Assembly: GCA_007922225.1 (NCBI GenBank)
Contig: ML679962.1
Coordinates: 38,579,863 to 38,643,862 of the forward strand
Direction: 5' to 3'
DNA length: 64,000 bases
From: Emydura subglobosa
Taxonomy: Eukaryota; Chordata; Testudines; Chelidae
Shown here in pieces: positions 22,674-33,500 of this stretch; the first letter of the stretch is position 1; every line of letters begins with the position of its first letter. The position numbers were made by a program, and so were the translations under genes. The notes under the pieces were generated by a model. It made no database searches, was not told the DNA's origin, and saw nothing but the letters and a program-made list of their open reading frames with translations.

Positions 22674-23009
22674 ACTGGCTGTTCGCAGGGATGCTGTGCT
22701 GGCTGGTCAGATGGTTGGGCTTCCCACAACTCACTGGCGGCCTGCCTTTCTTCGTCCTCTCTCACCTCTTATCAGCTAGGAATAACTTGGGGGACGTTCC
22801 TGTCGTCCCCTTCACCGGAGATGAAGTAGAATCAGGTTCTGATATTGAATTCCTCCTGCCTTTTGAGCCAGTCTGGTCTGATCCATCTGCTCAGCAGTCA
22901 CTGTTCCCCTCCTGACAGCTCTCCGAAACAGTTTCTTCAGCTCAGTATATAAGTTGAAACCTTCTTACCCCTTTGCTGACAGGAATTAAGGAACTCACGA
23001 TAAATGTCC

Positions 23010-23321
23010 TCAGAGCCTCTGCTCTCCCAAAGGTGTGACTGAGGGACTCCAGGCAGTCCTGCACATTGACCCCCGCTTAGACAGCTTCAGGGTGTGAATC
23101 ACGTCTAATGCTGGGCTCTCTACTAGACACCTTCGCTTCTCTGCATCTGGCACTGCCCACTCTGGCAGCATCTGAGTGGTGCATTCCAACCGGCGTTCAA
23201 ACTCCTCTTCCTCAGGTATTGGGATGGGACCCCCAGCAAGTGACTTTATCTTATGATAGGAGCTTGACGTAGAATGGGACAGCACGGCCCTACCCAGGGC
23301 TTGCCCAGGGCCTTTGCCCAC
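23010..23321 (-). pseudogene. gypsy gag amino-terminal part (PNMA-like)
   Basis: The minus-strand frame encodes YHKIKSLAGGPIPIPEEEEF, ERRLECTTQMLPEW, DAEKRRCLVESP and ALDVIHTLK. This pattern (a KIKxFSG-like turn, an EEFExWLExT block, then EKRRRLxES...ALDxIxxLK) is the capsid amino-terminal region of the gypsy gag lineage from which the vertebrate PNMA genes were domesticated. Frame breaks follow at about 23010, and the remaining capsid is not continuous to the zinc-knuckle part. Nothing suggests a domesticated, intact gene. Confidence 0.75.
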
Positions 23322-23478
23322 TCACCAACCGAGGCTGCAGCCCCAGGCTTGGGGCTGCTGAGTCAAGACCCAACAAACCCAGCATATCAGCCATTATGCA
23401 AACCGGGATTTCCTCGAAATATAACAACAACATGGTTTTCCCAACTTACTGGATCACTCGAGACGTACGGACCCAGGG

Positions 23479-23496
23479 ATCCCAGACGAGCCCCCA
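23479..23496 (-). promoter_or_regulatory. primer-binding site, tRNA-Pro-like
   Basis: On the minus strand, TGGGGGCTCGTCTGGGAT differs at one base from the 18-nt complement of the tRNA-Pro 3' end used by many retroelements. It lies about 160 bases upstream of the gag start, at the expected place between the 5' LTR and gag. Confidence 0.75.
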
Positions 23497-24475
23497 GAAA
23501 TGAAACCCTTTTGCCAGTCGAAGTCGGCAGCAACAAGGGCTGGTTCAATATTTCTAGAGCTTCCTTTTCAACAATACAACACAAAACCGGTATAAGCCTC
23601 TGCCCAATAACCTGAGACAATCCCACACACTCCTTGGGCGCCTTTAGAGACAACACTTCCCCTCTCGCAAGCACAGAGACTGAGTACAGGAAAAGAACTT
23701 TTAATAAAAGGGGGAAAGTAATCTGGCATCAACTTGGAAAAATGCCACAAGTAGGATTCATACGCATAAAACCATGAGCAAAACACCCACCACAGAGTAC
23801 ACTGGGCGGTGTCCTTTCGCCTCAGGTTCTTCAGTTCCTTTGATGTGCCCTTCCCTAAACTGCACCCCACGCACAGCTCTTGTCCTTAGGCAGTGCAGGC
23901 CAAGAGTTCACCTCCCACCCTGGTTGTGGTGAGGGGAAGAAGGCACCTTGCTCGCTCTGCTGTCCAGCCACTCCACCAGCTGCGCTGCTTGACACCCCGC
24001 TCTGCCGGCCGCTACTCCAGCGGCTGCTGCTCCGACACCTGCTTCTCTCCTGTGACCTCTGCTGGTGGTTCTCGAGGCTCCTCCCAGCTCCCAGTGACTG
24101 TCAGCTCTTCGTGGGCGAACCTCAGTGCTGGAGCTGGGCAGGAGCGCTGTCCCACAACAAGTGATTTCAGCTCGAATGATCACTTAACAAAACACCGTAC
24201 TCCTAATGGAGCCTTCATTAGCTCCATCTTTGAAGAGTGGGGAGCGGCCAGTTAAACCATGCCTGTGGCACTCACCTCTCAGCAGGGACACCTGTCCCCA
24301 CTCCCTCTGTCTTTCACAGGGGTCTTGCATCCGATCCCCCTGCTTATCAAGTTCAGTTCAGCTGATGGTGACCGGCTCAGTCAGGACAGGCTGAGCACAG
24401 TTCTGCTGCCCTTTGCTCACACAATGAGGATAACAACATTTCATTACCACCGCGTTCACGTGAAATGAATTTGTA
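23497..24475 (-). mobile_element. probable 5' LTR/upstream region of the gypsy element (boundaries unknown)
   Basis: It directly precedes the primer-binding site, so it should contain the 5' LTR. I cannot fix the outer TG end or find the other LTR, so length and promoter are uncertain. The 23880-24430 part is G+C- and CT-rich. Overlapping frames there have no domain. Confidence 0.35.
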
Positions 24476-24816
24476 AAGTGATCTGTAACCTGACACCAGC
24501 AAAGTCGATCTCTTTGACAACACAGCTCTCTGCTGGGTACCTGTGCAGAGGGGGTGTGTTCATGTAAATATAGTTTGGTCCTGAAGCCTCCCCGCAGTTG
24601 GCTTGGCCAGGGGAGCTCATTCAGACCCTGCTTCCAGGAGCACAGTTCCTATGCTTCAGCACAGTAAGCAGTGAGAATTCATTTTTACTGGATATATTTA
24701 TCTAAAAATGTCTATAGCACTCTGTCACCGGGCACTTAACAACAAGTATTCAAACTCAAAAATAATCAAACTACAAACCTCAGTAGCAAAAAACCACCAT
24801 TGCACACCGCGTGCGT

Positions 24817-24848
<32 letters not shown>

Positions 24849-26017
24849 TCAATAAAAATCCCATTGCTGTCTGCAACAGGGTTTCTTTTTACATTGTTGG
24901 ATTATTAAGAGGAGAGAATTTAGAAATCCAGCCAAAATATCAGGAGTAGAGCTTTAATCTGCATTAGAGATATTAAAGACCTCCACAAGAGTCATTAAAG
25001 TCTAACATTATTCCTTTAGGAAAAAAATAAAAACAGAAAATCACGCCGCCATTTCAGCCTGTATATAAGTGGACCATTATGGAAAGTCACCAGATGGTAT
25101 TATTGCAGATGGTCTCACTAGTCCTATTTTTCTGAATCAACAGGAATTAGATCTGTGAGACATGCTTATTGTCAGCTGTGATGCTTTTCTTTCTTAGACG
25201 CTGAGCATATCACCAGAGAAGTCTGTTCTGCCGGAATATCTGAAGAATTATTTCTTAGGTGTAAAACTATAGCCTACAAGTAATAACAGATTAGGGAGAC
25301 AGATAAGGGCATATTGGGGGAGAGAGGGAGAAGGGTATGGGTTTAACTGAGATGTGTAATTAGTTTGCAAGATGATAAACAGACAAAATGTTATACACCT
25401 TCATGTCTTCATACACTGAGTCACATGCCCTTGTAGGAAGGAAGGGAAGCAAAGAGTTCAGGGCTTTTTGTTTTCTCTTTTTTTGACAGAAGCAAAATTC
25501 CTTCTTCAAAATCTAAGTCAAAGCTATTGCAGCATCAGAGACCATCGATTACATGCAGCAAGACCACATTCTTCAAATCAATCTTTAACGCAGCCGGTGC
25601 CTTGACTATAGAGGAGTCTGTCTCCCGTACAGCTGGCTGCAGGCAGCACATCATGGCCAATGCTTTCAGTCCCCAGCCCTCTCCCCAGCTTAGGGCAGAG
25701 GGGAAGCCCGGAGTGGCATGTTGTTTTCAGCTCCTCTGGGTATCTGAGATGGGCACAAGTAGCAGCAGAGTGGCCCCTTAGGCACAAAATACCACCCATG
25801 ATGCATTCCTCAGAGGATGCCATTGTAGCTAGAGCACGCTGGCTCCGGAGGCAGGTCTTCCTTGTCAAGGCCTATCACCAGCCATGCATTTCTGCCTCTA
25901 AGTGTCAGAGTGGGAGGACTGAAGAGAAAAGAAGGGAAAGAGGCTGCTACCAGCCACTGGCAGTGAGAGATGTTATGATGCTGGTGACAGCCATGTCTCC
26001 ACAAAGGAGATGAAGAG
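24476..26017. other. unassigned non-coding DNA with an (AC)n microsatellite
   Basis: An (AC)n run is at 24817-24847. The rest is A+T-rich to about 25500, then mixed. No gene or transposon end is supported. Confidence 0.5.
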
Positions 26018-27022
26018 AAAACTGCAGACAACACAAAATTACTCAAAACATTTAAGTCCCAAGCTGACTGCGAAGAGTTACAAAGGGATCTCACAGAATT
26101 GGGTGAGTGGGCAACAAAATGGCAGATGCAATTCAATGTTGATAAGTGCACAATGCACTTTGGAAAACATAATCCCAGCTATAATACAAAATAATGGGGT
26201 CTAAATTAGCTGTTACCACTCAAGAGAGATCTTGGAGTCATTATGGATACTTCTCTGAAAACATCCGCTCAGTGTGCAGTGGCAATGGGAAAAGCTAACA
26301 GAACATTAGGAACCATTAGAAAAGGGATAGGCAATAAGAAAATACCAAAACACCACTATATAAATGTACTGTACACCCACATCTTGAATACTGCATGCAG
26401 TTCTTGTCACCCCATCTCAAAAAAGATATATTAGAATTGGGAAAAGTGCAGAGAAGGGCAACGAAAATGATTAGGCTTATGAAACAGCTGCCATACAAAG
26501 CAAAATTAAAAAGACAGGGACTGTTCAGCTAAGAAAAGAGATGAATAAAGCAGGATATGATAGAGATCTATAAAAATCATGAACGGTGTGGAGAAAGTGG
26601 GTAAGGAAATATTATTCCTCTCCATCACAACACAAGAACCAGGGATCACCCAATAAAATTAACAGGCAGCAGGTTTGAAACAAACAGAAGGAAGAATTTC
26701 TTCACACAGTGCGTAGTCACCTATGGAACTCATTGCCAGGTAACGTTGTGAAGACCAAGACTATACAAATTAGATAAGTTCATGGAGGATTAGTCCGTCC
26801 ATCAATGGTTATTAGCCAAGATAGTCAGGGACACAACACCATGCTAGGGTGTCCATAAACCTCTGTCTGCCAGAAGCTGGGAGTGGACGACAAGGGATGG
26901 CTCTCTCATGAATTGCCCTGTTCTGTTCATTCCCTCTGAAGTGCCTGGCACTGGTCACTGTCAGAAGACAAGGTACCAGGCTAGGTGGACCGCTGGTCTG
27001 ACGGAGGATGGCTGTTCTTATG
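26018..27022 (+). mobile_element. CR1 LINE, 3' third
   Basis: Starting inside reverse transcriptase, the plus strand encodes TADNTKLLKTFKSQADCEEL, then WATKWQMQFNVDKC and, after frame breaks, the thumb and C-terminal tail (for example GRNPLLTQTREPGIT-type degenerate sequence near 26640 and the SLPGN block near 26730). The 3' untranslated end is complete: ctgtctgccagaagctggg ... ggctaggtggaccgctggtc ... ctgttcttatgt. The active-site box is TADN instead of FADD, and at least three frameshifts follow. It is the same CR1 subfamily as 48160-50950 (GKHNP landmark). Confidence 0.9.
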
Positions 27023-28830
27023 TATAAGATATTTCAGCTGTTCAAGGGTGAGAAGCCACAAGGCAATATACACCATGACAGACCAAGGAGGCTCCTATCC
27101 CTTTGAGCACCAACAGCTGCCAGATGGGAAGGAGCTGCAGAGGAGCACGCCTCCGCGCAGCTGGGTCTCCGTGGCTGGTGAGGGAGTGGAGGCAGAGCAG
27201 AGGAAAAGGTGTGCTGGGTCCTGGGACCTCCTAAGAGACATTACATTTTTAGTAAATACATTTAGGAAAAAATATTGTGCTCATTGGTTTGTCTCAAAAC
27301 CATGTGATATGGAACCGTGGTGACACTCGACGGCTTTGATTGAGAGCTGAGGCGGGAGGAGGAGAAGGAATGGAACCAGAAACTCCAAGTGAAATTCAGT
27401 GGGTGAGAATCCATCATCCCAAACTGATGGAAAACATTCTCCCAACCCCCCATGACGGTAAAGTGCTGAGCATGACACAGCTCTGCTCTGGTGACCAAGT
27501 AGAGCAGCCTGTCTTAGATTCTGGCTAGGAAGCTCCTTGACTGGATTACATGAGGGACTATCTGGCGGCTGTATTTGTTAAGCTCTCGCTGTGATGGAAT
27601 ACAATGGAAAACAGAACTTTAGGAGACCCACGGAATAGGCATCAACTGTCTAGACTGCAGCAATACAAGCCTGTGTGTCAATATACCTCCCGGTGCTTAC
27701 ACCAGCATGACATTTCAACTCTCTAACTGCTTCATCTGTCAGGTTTGGAGAGCTACAATTGTCAGATCCGTTCTTATTGAGGGCGGCTTTGTGACAGGCT
27801 TCTAGAAACTACAGATTAGTACAAAGCAAACCTTTTCCTTAGTCCTCTGAAGGGCTTTAAATTGGAACTATTTTTAATTCATTCACAAATCACTGGATTA
27901 GGACCATTCTTAAAATCGGACCTGAAACCAAATCTTGTCTCTGTACAGAAAAACCATCGATAGTTTCCTTCCCCTTCCAGCACTAATGGCTGAGGGTTTG
28001 CATCTCTCCTGCCTGTACCTGTCAGCCTGGGTCGTGGGCAGCCTATGTGCAGCAGTCAGTTACCAGCCTGGAGTCAGGATACCAGAAAGCAAGAGCCAGT
28101 TACCAGCCTGCCGGCAGGAGACAAATAGTTGAGTTGGGATCAACCCAGATCAGAATTCCAGGGAGGCAGGGTCAGGTACCAGGTTACAGAACACAGCCTA
28201 TAGAAGAGCCGAGGACAAACCAGGTCAGAAGCCAGCGTCCAGGCCCCACAGCAAGGCTAGGTCTGGAGAGGAAGAGAGCCTGCAGGCTGCATCGCTGCTC
28301 AGCCAATAACTAATGAATCCTCGCAGCACCAATGTAGGTCTCACCATTTCCTGTCTTTACTGAGGGGGAGTAAATGCGCATTTATTCTCACAACTGTGGG
28401 TTCAGTGCAGAAATCTTCTGCATTCCTATAGGCAGGTTCCATTTTGCCACATGACGGGCCTGATCCTGCAGTCTTTGCAAAGGCAGAGCTCCCACTTTAA
28501 AGCCTGCATTCTTTTGACACGAAGTCAGCAGTATTAACGGCTTATAATTGCCAGTCACATAATAGGCCAATGTTCTCAGGTCAGCTGCTGTAATGAGAAA
28601 CTAGCTCATTTAAATTTGTGCAGAAAACAGTTAAGGAACTAACTTTGTGTCCTAATTTCTCCTAACCATCACTTCTCCTCAGAAGGTTTAAGGTGATGTC
28701 TGCATGTTGCACCTGTGCGGTCCCTGCAGAACCTAAGGGAGTGCATAAGCACTTTTCAGCCAGCCTCCGGTCCAGACCATAAACCGACTGACAGGAAGGG
28801 CACACCCACACGTGGGAGGCTCACTTTAGT
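27023..28830. other. unassigned non-coding DNA
   Basis: Between 28040 and 28270 short words such as ccaggtcagaagcc, gtcaggtaccagg and gagtcagg recur, giving a locally repetitive texture like that inside some LTR elements, but no ends were found. The rest is featureless. Confidence 0.4.
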
Positions 28831-28837
28831 CCTCAAG

Positions 28838-29270
28838 CAGTGGCGTACCGTGGGTCTCCGGCGCCTGGGGACCAATATTTCCTTTTGCACACACCCCCTA
28901 TCAGTGGCAGCAGCAGGGGAGGTCTGCAGGCCCATTTCCCACTCTCTCCTACTCCCCCTCCCCCCCGCTGTAAGGGTGGTGGCTGCAACTGGGAGCGGAA
29001 GGGACGGGCAGATGCCCCTGGGCCGTCAAGTGGCAGAGGTAGGGGTGTGTGTGACAGGCTCTGGTCCCCGTGGCTCTCTTGTTGCATCCAGCGCAGGCGC
29101 CGGGAGGATGCTTGCTCCCCTCACAGCGGGAGCCCTCGGCCGCCTGCAACCGTGTGTGTGGGGGGGAAGGGCAGCATCTCTGAGGAGGGCAGTGAAGAGG
29201 TTCACGGAGGAGACTGGCAGTCAGAGCAGCAGCTCTGGGCAGCAAGGTCACCCACAATGTTTTGACAGAC
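28838..29270. other. G+C-rich segment starting with a hAT-like terminus
   Basis: The segment begins CAGTGGCGTA at 28838-28847, a sequence used as the terminal repeat of several hAT transposons, followed by ctccggcgcctgggg. I found no matching TACGCCACTG end downstream, so at most one end of an old element is present. The overlapping long frames (28715-29380 plus, 28949-29362 minus) are composition effects of the G+C-rich DNA and show no domain. Confidence 0.25.
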
Positions 29271-32200
29271 TGAGAACGCATGAGCTGGGAACCCACGAGT
29301 CCACAGAGATGAAGGACAGAGTCAGTCACCTGGACAGGAGCTGCCCAGAACACGGACGGCACTCCCAGGGTGGTTTTTAGATGATGTGCACAAAGAAACA
29401 GGAGGATTCAGGGAGTGTCTCGATCTGGTGTGAGGGGGGAGAGAGAGAAGAGGGGCTGGGAATGGCTCCCAGGCGCTGAGTCCTCTGAACGAGAAGGAGG
29501 CTGGCAGAAGGCGCAGGGATGGAAAAGGGCTGGTGGGAGGAAGGCAGGATGAGCTGGTGGTGGGATGGTAAGTGTGTCAGAGGAACACATTGACTGAGCT
29601 GAGAGTCAGCGGCAGGGAGGCAGTGAATGATGCCATTCGGGAATGGGCTATCCGGGGGAATGCTCAGGGACTCCAGTGACCGTGGAAGGGGATCGGAGGC
29701 GGGACTAGTGGAAGAGAGCACTGAAGGAGCTGTCGGAGAGCACGGCATAAACCTGTACCGATACAGACTGAAATCATCACCTAATTGCCTGGAAATGCTC
29801 AGGTTGAAACAACTGTTCTAAATTATATGCAAGAGTATTTAAAGAGATAAGCTGCACTAATGTCACAATACACTCCATTCTCACGACATGGTCAGAAATA
29901 CGCTCGCAAACAATGCATACGGTTTGTTGCTGTCATTGAGGATGAGGACTTTCTTCCAATGAGACTGGTGACCCTGGGTGCCCACTTTAAACCACCAACA
30001 GGGTCTGGTTTTTCAGAAAGCACTGCGTGCCTGTCTCAAGGGAGGCATTCAAAATTGAAGCCCCCAAAATCACTAGCCATTTTTGAAAATTTAGGCCAAG
30101 ATCTTCTGTAGCCTAAATATTGGAACTGATTAAAACAATAAATATGGAAGAGAAAGAACAGCAATCGACGGCAAACACATTCCCCTAGGACATGTTAGAC
30201 TGATAAGGTTGTGAATAAATCAACATTTCAGGTAGGAAATGAAACACTACAAAGTTTATATCGGTCATAGAAACACAGCTCCTCTGATTTGTCCTGATGG
30301 TGGCGTGGACACTAGCTGAAGAGAACAAACAATTCGATCTGAAGTCCTTCTTAGCTTTTGTAATGAGTGAGAAGGATTCACCCCCACGGCCCTGTACCTG
30401 GTTTCTCCTTTCTGAACAGAGGTAGAAATGCTCCTTCCCCCACCTGTCCCACTATCTATTTTGTTAAGATAACAGGGCAGTACCCTTTGCCAGAGGCATA
30501 TAAAAGGGATCTGTCTGAAGCTGACCTATCCCTTTGGTTCAAAGGAGGCTGCTATATTTTGCCACTCTGGGATCATCTTCCTAGTGTCCTTAATCAGTGC
30601 TGCAGCAGAGAGCAGCAGATGCACATTTGGCTCCAGGCTCGTCTTCAGCAAACCCAAGAGCTGGCTGAAGTAGTTGCATTATGTGTCGCTCTCCGTAAAA
30701 GCTGATAAACGTTTCCCCCTTCTGGCCTCCGAGCCAGGGGAGTATTTGGAACCACTGCAGAATGACTTCCCATCCTTTGCTAGCAACTCTGGCTTTTGTT
30801 TTTACATTCCCAGAGAGCCTCTACAGAGGAGAGGGTACTCACGCTACAGGCCCTCTAGCCTCAAGCTACCTGGGTGACTTCACCAGCTGAATTGCCAAAG
30901 AACTCAGTTATTTGTGGAGACCAGCATGTCCCAAGTGTCTCTTACTGTAAATTGCTCCACCACTTCCCGCATTCAGCTGGCACTGCATTATTCTCCCATG
31001 AATTCTCAAACCCTGCTCCCTAATATGGATGTCAACAACACTCCCCCTCACTACAGAAACATCTTCACTTATTCTCCCATCTCTGACTCCCCAGCCTTTA
31101 GTTACATTGGGCCTCACCCAGCTCCTCCCATGGAAAGCAGTACAGTTCGGCAGAGGAATTAACCCAGCGGTTTCCCCAATAATTCCAGGTAGAACTGCAG
31201 TTTGCCTCTGCCCAGTGAGCTGCAGATTCTGGGAGATTCACAGAAAGCCTAAGTTGTCTGCGCGTGCTTTGGGGTGCTCCAACTTCCACTTCTTCTTTGG
31301 AGCCATGCTGCTGGGGCTCTCCTGATGGCATCAGCCCCTCCGGCACCCAGGCACCCCAGAATGAGCGGGACTGTGGAAAAGCTAATGCAAGCTCAGGCTG
31401 ACACCCATTTAATGCACTGATACCTGCACATAACTAAGAAGAACTTCTGCTCACAGCCTATGCTTGACACTGATCACAAGCCTCAGCTGTGGTCCCAAAT
31501 CGCTGCCAAGAGATTGGCACTTGACCAGCTGCCTTTTACAGTCAGGTTTCTGGGTTTTTTTCATGTATGTCATCTCAGATTTTTAATTAAATAATTAATT
31601 GAGATTTTTCTAAATTTGCCTGTTTTTAATTGAATGTTTGGATTAATGGTCTCAGAGATATATGATGCTTCCTGAAGGTGAATTAACAAAGTTCAAAGGG
31701 AGGATCTGACAGCAATAATTAACACATTCATCAGTTCCACATTTGGGGGGAAACTTTTGTTTTGATAGGCATGAGTGGGATAGTGGGCAGCAAAGCCAAA
31801 TTAAGACAAAATTACTATCTGCATCTGCCAGTGCCCTAGATACTGGAATAGAGGATGTTCTAAAGGGCTGACCTGCATCACGAGGGAGAAAGAGAAACAT
31901 TATAAACGTAACTGGCCATTTCATTTCACTCCGAAGAGTCTCTATAGCAGTTTTTACCATCTACCACCTCTCTGCCATAATGGAAAGTGCAAATGTTCTA
32001 CTCTGAAAAGCTAAACAGTAGCAAATGCCACCGTGAGGTTCCAGGGTCTCTTTCTACCCATCATTTTCAGATCAAATATGCTCCGTTGACAAGTAAAAAG
32101 ATGTTTCCCTTTACCTGCCAGTCCCACCAAGTTAACCTGGGATCTGGAAGCAATCTGGATTCTTTCCTTTTCACATGTCACCAAATTGAATTAGGCCAGA

Positions 32201-33264
32201 GATGATACCTGTGTAACCCCATTGCCTTAACTGACTACTGTCAGGTGAACTGATTGGAAGCCAGTACAGCGGATCTGCAGTTTATGGCAGCACTGTTAAA
32301 GTGGCCAGGAGGACTTTGTTTATGAATATACTTTTTTCACATCAGCACAGGATTTCCTTAGTCAAAAATGCCTATCTGCATGGCTACCCTTTGCACAGTT
32401 ACTCTTGTAGCACATTTCAGGAGCTCTTGCACTCTCACACTGGCTACTGAAAGGTTTGCAAAGTGAAGCAAGCCACTCTTTAGAGGGTAGTAACACTCAA
32501 TGTCAAATGCCTACATTTTGAAAGAACATCCCCAGCGCCTGGCATTACCAACAAGTCTCCACCACGTACCCAAGTCCTGTAGTGTTTAACAGGAAATAAA
32601 GGCAATGGAGTTCTATAGATATTTTGAACCAACCTAAGGAATTAAATAGAGAAATCTGTTCCTAGAATTCTGTATTGACCCATATAGGTTTTTATTGAAC
32701 ATTCATCATTTCTTAAGTCTCTTAAGACTTTTCCGTGGGGTCAGATGATGGCTATGCTTGCTTATGGTTAACAGAGCCGGGGACCTGTCACAACTATAAA
32801 CTACAATCATTTCAAACTGAATTTCCCTTCCCCCCTCCCCGCACAAGCTGTCAAAACAGGGCATTTGGACAATTTCCAAAAAAAATGTCCAACTTTGTTT
32901 TTGAAGTGGGAGATCTCTTGAAACCAACCGTTTCTTTCAAACCGTGTCGATGTTGGCATGTTACGTGACTGCTAGACACCTGATTTCAATGCAAGGGCTT
33001 CCAGTGACAAGCCCATTTTAGTCACTTAACCCTCGTTTGAATGTTTGTGCCACAGACCCTCTGGCTCAGCCTGGTGTGATCAAACACACGCCCTGCTGAG
33101 CAAAACGGGGACATCTGCTGAGCCTCAGCTGAATGAACCACCAAACCTCTCAGCAGCACCCCTGCTCAGGGCCAGGACACAAAACAGCAGCTAATACAGT
33201 CAGGGGAAATGAGAATGAGACGACAAGACGCGAAAAATCTCAGCCAAGAGCTCTGGGACATTTT
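29271..33264. other. unassigned non-coding DNA
   Basis: This is a long stretch without recognised gene, RNA or transposon terminus. It contains a purine-rich patch (29395-29530) and A+T-rich segments near 31560-31640. Frames of up to 112 codons (30367-30705) carry no domain that I know. Confidence 0.45.
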
Positions 33265-33497
33265 GGGCACAACTATACAGTAAGCGAACACCAATGGTTG
33301 GCCCAGGTCAGCTGACTCAGGCTCCTGGGCTCAGACTGCAGGGTGTGTAACTGCACAAGCAGGCCCTCGGCTAGGGTCCAGGCCCCAATGTCTACACAGC
33401 CACTTTTAGCCCCTTAACCCAAGCCCTGTGAGCTCATCAGCTGACCCAGACCAGCCACCGCTGTTCTACAGGTCTTTTATTCCAGTGTAGATGTGGC
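33265..33497. mobile_element. palindromic MITE (GGGTvTGTCTACAC family)
   Basis: The left end GGGCACAACTATACAGTA and the complement of the right end GCCACATCTACACTGGAA are imperfect inverted repeats. The mirrored interior blocks cccaggtcagctgactcagg and catcagctgacccagac sit either side of the centre, with tctacac-type motifs again near 33390. TAA follows at 33498-33500. No transposase frame is present. Same family as 9587-9975. Confidence 0.6.
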
Positions 33498-33500
33498 TAA

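Larger units (their letters stand above)
20218..23500 (-). mobile_element. Ty3/gypsy LTR retrotransposon, internally deleted
   Basis: Read on the minus strand, the order is primer-binding site (23496-23479), gag (23321-22392), protease (about 22411-21925), reverse transcriptase start (about 21250-21006), integrase C-terminal end (21005-20486, interrupted) and a C-terminal tail (to 20218). The gag-PR-RT-...-IN order with integrase last is the Ty3/gypsy arrangement. The palm active site, RNase H and catalytic core of integrase are missing: the frame passes from the RT motif PFRF straight into integrase tail sequence near 21005. Frameshifts break the remaining genes. A CR1 tail is nested at 20802-20917 and another lies at the 3' side. 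The element cannot mobilise itself. Confidence 0.88.

Noticed and set aside
28715..29380. 221-codon open frame in G+C-rich DNA
   Set aside because: Stops are rare in G+C-rich sequence. Frames are open on both strands at once, composition is low-complexity and no domain is visible.
30367..30705. 112-codon plus-strand frame with a helical end (QARLQQTQELAEVV)
   Set aside because: No splice-site, domain or composition support; it could not be distinguished from chance.
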